A stretch of 28,697 bases of DNA from a bacterium (lineage in GTDB: Bacteria > Spirochaetota > UBA4802 > UBA5550). Of the stretch, positions 24,076 to 28,697 are shown piece after piece. Where the stretch lies: positions 1-28,697 of the forward strand of contig JAAENB010000914.1 of the NCBI GenBank assembly GCA_024224995.1, read 5' to 3'. Below the pieces are notes generated by a model, which worked only from the letters and a program-made list of their open reading frames with translations, was not told the DNA's origin and did not search any database. The translations under genes and the position numbers were made by a program. Each line of letters begins with the position of its first letter. Within the stretch, counting starts at the first letter, position 1.

Positions 24076-27000
24076 ATGAATATAGAGATTGATACGGGAA
24101 GCTCCGGGAGCGGGAATAACACAATAGACTGCCTTCTTTTGCCGGTGCAAAACAGTATTGGAGCCCGCAAAAAGGTGGAGACGCTAATAGAAGAACTCTG
24201 CCATTCAAACCTTGACTGGAAGTATGTGGTAAACGGGATCAGGTCCTACCTTTTTAATTATATTTTTGATATAATCCCCCACGCGGAAGAAGTGTTGCCC
24301 GTACTCTTTGATTATCTTCGCCAGGCCACCGTTCGCAAAAAAGATTCCGCCCTGCGCGCCAGTGATACTTTTTTCGATCGATACGCCTATGTTATGCAGC
24401 AAAGCAATGAACAGGCCGCAAACAGCATGGGGAAAGAATTAGACCCCAATAAAGATATGCGAATGTTTAAAAACGGTTTCGACGCTTTTGCCCTTGAATA
24501 CCTGGATCTCCTCATCCGCATGAGTTCCGAAAATTTTTATTTTGATAATATCTATAACCGAATCTCATCTGTAGGCCGGCTCTTGTTTCACGACACGCAT
24601 ATGTCACCAAAGATTCGCGAGTCACTTGTTATAAAGATCAATCAATTTATTGTTCTACAATATAAGATCTATATAAAACGGTCCATCGTAATTCAAAAAA
24701 ACGAAATCGAGAACATTCAAACCCAATTGCCGACGGGGGAGAGTAATACAGAATTTATAACGCTTCTGGAATCTGTTTCCATTGACCGCTATAGGGAACG
24801 GCTTAATTTATTAACCCTGAACTCATATTATACTCCCGAGAAAAATTTTGAGCACAGTGAAGAGACGAATTTTTCACATAATTCGCGAACCTGGGAACAG
24901 GTAAGTATGATGGTTAAAAAGATGATAGAAAATGGTTTTATTCATGACAATAAAATCATTCTCAGTCTTTTTGCATACCTGGTAGAAAAATCAAACCAGG
25001 GCAGTGACAGGGAATTACAGCTGTTTATGTCCGGAAGAATCGCTTCGGTCTGTTCAATCCTTGACTCTATTGGAAAAAGCAGTCTGTTTAAAGAAGTTAT
25101 TGACCTGGTTCTTCCGCCGCTGCTGGTGGAAATAGAACGGGGCGGTAATTATAATTCCGCGTTTTCAACTGTTTATAATATCGGGAAAGTAGTGATCGAA
25201 TCCGGGAATTTATTTATCATTGATTATTTCGAGGATATCCTGGTAAAGTCTAAATTTAATTTTCCACAGATAAGTGGTATCGCCTCGGACTGGTCGGTGA
25301 TCGTTAATTTCAGCCACCTGGAAAATATTCGTACCTGGATGAAGTTAATAGAGCTGAATCCGCCGGTAATGAAAAAACTCTCTGCCAGTTTAATCGTTAA
25401 CCTGAAGCTTGGCGGCGTGTTCCTGAAGGATACCGATCTTTTCCAGAGAGATATTTCCCGCCTCCTGAACAGCAACTACGGAGCGGTATTTTATCTTGTC
25501 ACTTCCATGGCAGCGGTCTTTCCCGCCTTTTATCATGATATTGGGGCAACGGGAAATATTCGGGCTTTTACCGAAAAGATCGATACCAATCACCAGATGG
25601 ATGACCTGATTCATTTTTTGAGAAAGCAGGTCCATGTTGAGTCCAGCAGTCAAACCGTTTATTTATTTCAGCAGGTTATGGAATTCTGGATGACCGGAGA
25701 CAAAACCCTGCTGCTGAATATAGTCCCGGAAGATGTGTATAACAACCTTGACCATTTTTTCCGGCTCATCAATCTGGATGTGCATGAAGTTCCCCGAAAG
25801 CTCTTTGAGAAAGCCCGGGGCCACTTTACGGAAATTCGGGAAGAACGGTTCTGGGATTTTCTTGACGCCGCCGGGGAAGAACGCCTGGTTTCCTATGTTG
25901 AAGAACATGATTTTAACGGGGTAAGCCCGGAAGAGAAAGAAGCGACCCTGTCGTATATTAAAGAATATTACCGTACCAGGATTCCCACTGAAATGACCAA
26001 GATTTTACATACCATTAGAAGTCTTTCGGGCATTGACATGGCCAAAACAAAAATATGGGAAATGCTCTACGCCATTTCCGATGATGATTTCCGGAAAACC
26101 TTTGATGTGGTAAGTAAAACGAATATATCACAGGTGAATATTGAAAAATTTATTATATTCCTCCATGTATACCGCATGCTTTTTGACAAATATAACTTTT
26201 CACATATACGGGCAATAGACAAATTAGAAGAATACGCGCGCCAGGATATATTTAATCCGCCGGATAATTTTTTCGATAAAATAAAAAGCGATTCCATCTT
26301 TGACGCCCTGGAGGAGCTCTTAAAGGTCCAGCATTCTTTAAAAATGAACATCCTTCTTTCGGACCAGGTCTATGAGCCCCTGGATACGGTTATGTTAAAA
26401 CGGCATATTGCCTTTGGCATTCCTTCAATGTATGGATCGTATAAAGAAAAAAAATTCGATACGCTGAAAGTATTTTTTCATATGAACCTCATCCGGGTTC
26501 TGTTCTTTGAGTCCATAATTGAAAAGATGCATACCCTGTCGAATGGCCGAATAGAATACCCGGAAATAAAAATAGTATTAACCCTTTTTTACCGGACCCT
26601 GCTTATTGACGGCCTTGCGAACCAGGAGATGATTAGTTTTTTTAATTTAATGGAAACCCCAAATATGAAAATTTCCCAGTTCCGGGATATTGTAACAAAC
26701 CTGCTGACGATTCATGGGGAAATCTCGGACCAGTTTAACGAGACCTTTAAATATGTTTGTAAAGAGGCTATTCTCAATATCGGCATCGACAATATTTCGA
26801 AAAAATATATTCCCCGGGACGAACCGGAAAATATTGAAATAGTCATAGACCGCTTCCTGCGAGACCAGGTAATGCAGTCGCCCCTGCTGCAGTTATTCGA
26901 CAATTATCTTATATATTTACGGGACCTGCTGGAGAAAGATATCAAAGCCAGGGGGGATGTTATTTGTTTGAATATTGCCGATGATACGGGGAAGGGAAAT

Positions 27001-28620
27001 GCAGTCTATGATGTTATAAAACTGCCCGACAAACCGGGCGACCCCTATGATCCCTTTGACCCGTATGAAGAGAACGGCTATGCTCCCATACATGATATTA
27101 AAATGCAAGGCCGAAAACCGGAAGAGGGCGATACCTACGCCTCTATGTGGGAGGTGGGAAGTAAAGCTCATGGTCTGCTCTTTGCCGCTAACATGGAAGG
27201 CGTGAATACTCCTGAAGGGATAATCCTTTCGGCGGAATTATACAAACGAATTGAAAAAGATATCCTGGAAGATAAAAAATCAAAGCAGCAGATGATTTAC
27301 CTGTTAAAACGTTATGTTGAGACCTTTGCCGGCAGGCGTTTTGGCAATGTGCAGAACCCCCTTCTTCTTTCCGTGCGAAGCGGGGCTGTCTTTTCCATGC
27401 CCGGGGTTATGGACACCATTACCAACGTGGGACTCTCCATGGAAATCATTGAGTTTTTTCCGGAAAAAGATTCCTGGTTTGTTTATGATTGTTACCGAAG
27501 GTTCCTGCAAGACCTGGCAACCTCGTATTTTGGTCTCGACCGCTGCATCTTTCAAAAGCTCATGCAGGAAGCCAAAGAGGATGCCGGGGTTGCGCTTAAA
27601 GAAAAACTCTCCGGGAAACAGATGAAGCAGCTTACGTTGAATTATAAAACCGAAATTGAACAGCGGGGAGTTTATATTCCCGATGACCCGTACGAGCAAT
27701 TATTATATTCAATCCTCGCGGTGTACCGTTCCTGGGATTGTTCCACAGCGAAAAAGTACCGGAAGTTTATTAATATTTCCGATGAATGGGGAACCTCGGT
27801 TATTGTACAGCGGATGGTTTTTGGGAATATTTCTCCGGGAGATATTACCGGTGTTGTACACAGCCAGTACCTGGGCGATGAAAGTCTTCATCTTTTTGGA
27901 GAATATAAAACCAGGGCTCAGGGCCACGACATTGTTAATGGCGTGGCAAAGGTGTTTCCCATTAGTGAAGAGCAAAAGAAAATATATTTAAAGTCGAAAA
28001 AATTCTCTTCACTGGAAAATACCAACCCGGAAATATATACGGTGCTTTTTAATACGGTTAAAAAGATCAGGGATAACTGGGGCAATGATTTACAGATTGA
28101 GTTTACTGTTGAAAACGGAATTCTCTATATACTGCAAGTCAGGGGACTTACCAATCAAATTTTTGAGACCGAAGAGTTTGTGGAGCCGCCCGATGTGTTA
28201 TCGGAGTATCTACTGGGCCAGGGGCTGGCGGCTTCGGGAGGGTCTGTTTGCGGCAGAGCGGTATACCATACCGGCCGTATTGATCCAATGAGAAAAAAAT
28301 ATAAGAACGATAAACTTATCCTGGTGCGTCCGGAAACCAGTCCCGAAGATGTTGTTGGTCTGGAAAAATCGGACGGGATCTTAACCTGTCTCGGCGGAAT
28401 GACCTCTCACGCGGTTTTGCAGATGCGGCGTTTTGAAAAATCGGGAGTGAGCGATTTTTCAATTATGAAAATCGACGCCAATAATAATTGCGCGATGGTT
28501 CAAAAAGAAACTCCGGGAAATGGTGAGATCGTAATCCAGGAAGGAGATTTTATCGCCATAGACGGCGCTACGGGCAATGTGTATATCGGCGAACACGAAA
28601 CACGAAAGAAACGCTTTTAG
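24076..28620 (+). CDS. Large PPDK-like protein: helical N-terminus, ATP-grasp and phosphohistidine domain, no PEP barrel
   Basis: A 1514-aa cytosolic protein. Residues 1 to about 960 are mostly predicted helical and I recognise no family there. From about 1025 the sequence resembles the nucleotide-binding half of pyruvate phosphate dikinase: EVGSKAHGLLFAANMEGVNTP, LLLSVRSGAVFSMPGVMDT at about 1094, and IEFTVENGILYILQVR near 1340. The swivelling phosphohistidine domain follows, with TSPEDVVGLEKSDGILTCLGG and His1445 in GGMTSHA. After that His the usual ARGxGKP is replaced by LQMRRFEKSGV. The chain ends about 70 residues later, so the C-terminal PEP/pyruvate barrel is absent. It may phosphorylate its own His from ATP and pass the phosphate to an unknown acceptor. 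GGTGGGG lies just before the ATG. Confidence 0.8.
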   Translation: MNIEIDTGSSGSGNNTIDCLLLPVQNSIGARKKVETLIEELCHSNLDWKYVVNGIRSYLFNYIFDIIPHAEEVLPVLFDYLRQATVRKKDSALRASDTFFDRYAYVMQQSNEQAANSMGKELDPNKDMRMFKNGFDAFALEYLDLLIRMSSENFYFDNIYNRISSVGRLLFHDTHMSPKIRESLVIKINQFIVLQYKIYIKRSIVIQKNEIENIQTQLPTGESNTEFITLLESVSIDRYRERLNLLTLNSYYTPEKNFEHSEETNFSHNSRTWEQVSMMVKKMIENGFIHDNKIILSLFAYLVEKSNQGSDRELQLFMSGRIASVCSILDSIGKSSLFKEVIDLVLPPLLVEIERGGNYNSAFSTVYNIGKVVIESGNLFIIDYFEDILVKSKFNFPQISGIASDWSVIVNFSHLENIRTWMKLIELNPPVMKKLSASLIVNLKLGGVFLKDTDLFQRDISRLLNSNYGAVFYLVTSMAAVFPAFYHDIGATGNIRAFTEKIDTNHQMDDLIHFLRKQVHVESSSQTVYLFQQVMEFWMTGDKTLLLNIVPEDVYNNLDHFFRLINLDVHEVPRKLFEKARGHFTEIREERFWDFLDAAGEERLVSYVEEHDFNGVSPEEKEATLSYIKEYYRTRIPTEMTKILHTIRSLSGIDMAKTKIWEMLYAISDDDFRKTFDVVSKTNISQVNIEKFIIFLHVYRMLFDKYNFSHIRAIDKLEEYARQDIFNPPDNFFDKIKSDSIFDALEELLKVQHSLKMNILLSDQVYEPLDTVMLKRHIAFGIPSMYGSYKEKKFDTLKVFFHMNLIRVLFFESIIEKMHTLSNGRIEYPEIKIVLTLFYRTLLIDGLANQEMISFFNLMETPNMKISQFRDIVTNLLTIHGEISDQFNETFKYVCKEAILNIGIDNISKKYIPRDEPENIEIVIDRFLRDQVMQSPLLQLFDNYLIYLRDLLEKDIKARGDVICLNIADDTGKGNAVYDVIKLPDKPGDPYDPFDPYEENGYAPIHDIKMQGRKPEEGDTYASMWEVGSKAHGLLFAANMEGVNTPEGIILSAELYKRIEKDILEDKKSKQQMIYLLKRYVETFAGRRFGNVQNPLLLSVRSGAVFSMPGVMDTITNVGLSMEIIEFFPEKDSWFVYDCYRRFLQDLATSYFGLDRCIFQKLMQEAKEDAGVALKEKLSGKQMKQLTLNYKTEIEQRGVYIPDDPYEQLLYSILAVYRSWDCSTAKKYRKFINISDEWGTSVIVQRMVFGNISPGDITGVVHSQYLGDESLHLFGEYKTRAQGHDIVNGVAKVFPISEEQKKIYLKSKKFSSLENTNPEIYTVLFNTVKKIRDNWGNDLQIEFTVENGILYILQVRGLTNQIFETEEFVEPPDVLSEYLLGQGLAASGGSVCGRAVYHTGRIDPMRKKYKNDKLILVRPETSPEDVVGLEKSDGILTCLGGMTSHAVLQMRRFEKSGVSDFSIMKIDANNNCAMVQKETPGNGEIVIQEGDFIAIDGATGNVYIGEHETRKKRF

Positions 28621-28622
28621 AC

Positions 28623-28651
28623 CCCTGCGAGGGGTGCGGCCCCTCGCAGGG
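28623..28651 (+). terminator. Perfect 12-bp hairpin after the PPDK-like gene
   Basis: CCCTGCGAGGGG (28623-28634) pairs with CCCCTCGCAGGG (28640-28651) around the loop TGCGG, three bases after the stop codon. This is a very stable stem but has no T-run behind it, so a Rho-independent role is uncertain. Its left side shares 18 bp with 16734-16751. The final 46 bases of the window are AT-rich without visible features. Confidence 0.5.
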
Positions 28652-28697
28652 AATAATAGATCAGAAACTAAATAGTGCGTTATATATAAAGTATATC

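Overview
The window (28.7 kb, moderate GC, typical bacterial spacing and Shine-Dalgarno sites) looks like chromosomal DNA from a spirochaete-like or related Gram-negative bacterium. The best hints are a 7TMR-DISM-type receptor fused to a chemotaxis signalling domain, a TrpX-like ABC substrate-binding protein with a degraded 5' end, and a very long PPDK-like protein. The phylum is an inference, because no rRNA or other marker gene is present.

Region 1 (1-16783) is a biosynthetic locus. A block of tandem palindromic repeats (8-219) and an AT-rich leader precede one giant type I polyketide synthase (476-14137, 4553 aa) of trans-AT architecture: AL-ACP / KS-ACP-ACP / KS-DH-KR-ACP-ACP / KS-DH*-ACP-ACP / C-terminal tail. 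It has no AT and no thioesterase. A 379-bp gap with a branched 107-bp inverted repeat follows. Then come an alpha-oxoamine synthase (14517-15854) and a short-chain dehydrogenase resembling 3-ketosphinganine reductase (15909-16718). The inferred logic is that an activated acyl starter is extended three times, the chain is released from the last ACP pair by PLP-dependent decarboxylative condensation with an amino acid, and the resulting 2-amino-3-ketone is reduced to a 2-amino-3-alcohol. This would be a polyketide route to a sphingoid- or fumonisin-like amino alcohol, encoded in three consecutive same-strand genes.

Region 2 (16838-20095) is a signalling pair behind a good sigma70-type promoter: a STAS-domain protein and, six bases later, a 941-aa membrane receptor with an MCP signalling domain.

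Region 3 (about 20058-21706) is a tandem duplication. Each unit contains the last bases of the receptor gene, a KilA-N-type gene on the minus strand and the leader of the next gene. The first unit has lost two internal segments, apparently at short direct repeats, leaving a KilA-N remnant. The region carries four copies of a 24-bp perfect palindrome.

Region 4 (21713-28651) holds pheA (chorismate mutase-prephenate dehydratase-ACT), a TrpX-like ABC substrate-binding gene whose reading frame is broken twice near its 5' end, and a 1514-aa protein with a PPDK-like ATP-grasp and phosphohistidine module but no PEP/pyruvate barrel. A perfect 12-bp hairpin lies after its stop codon.
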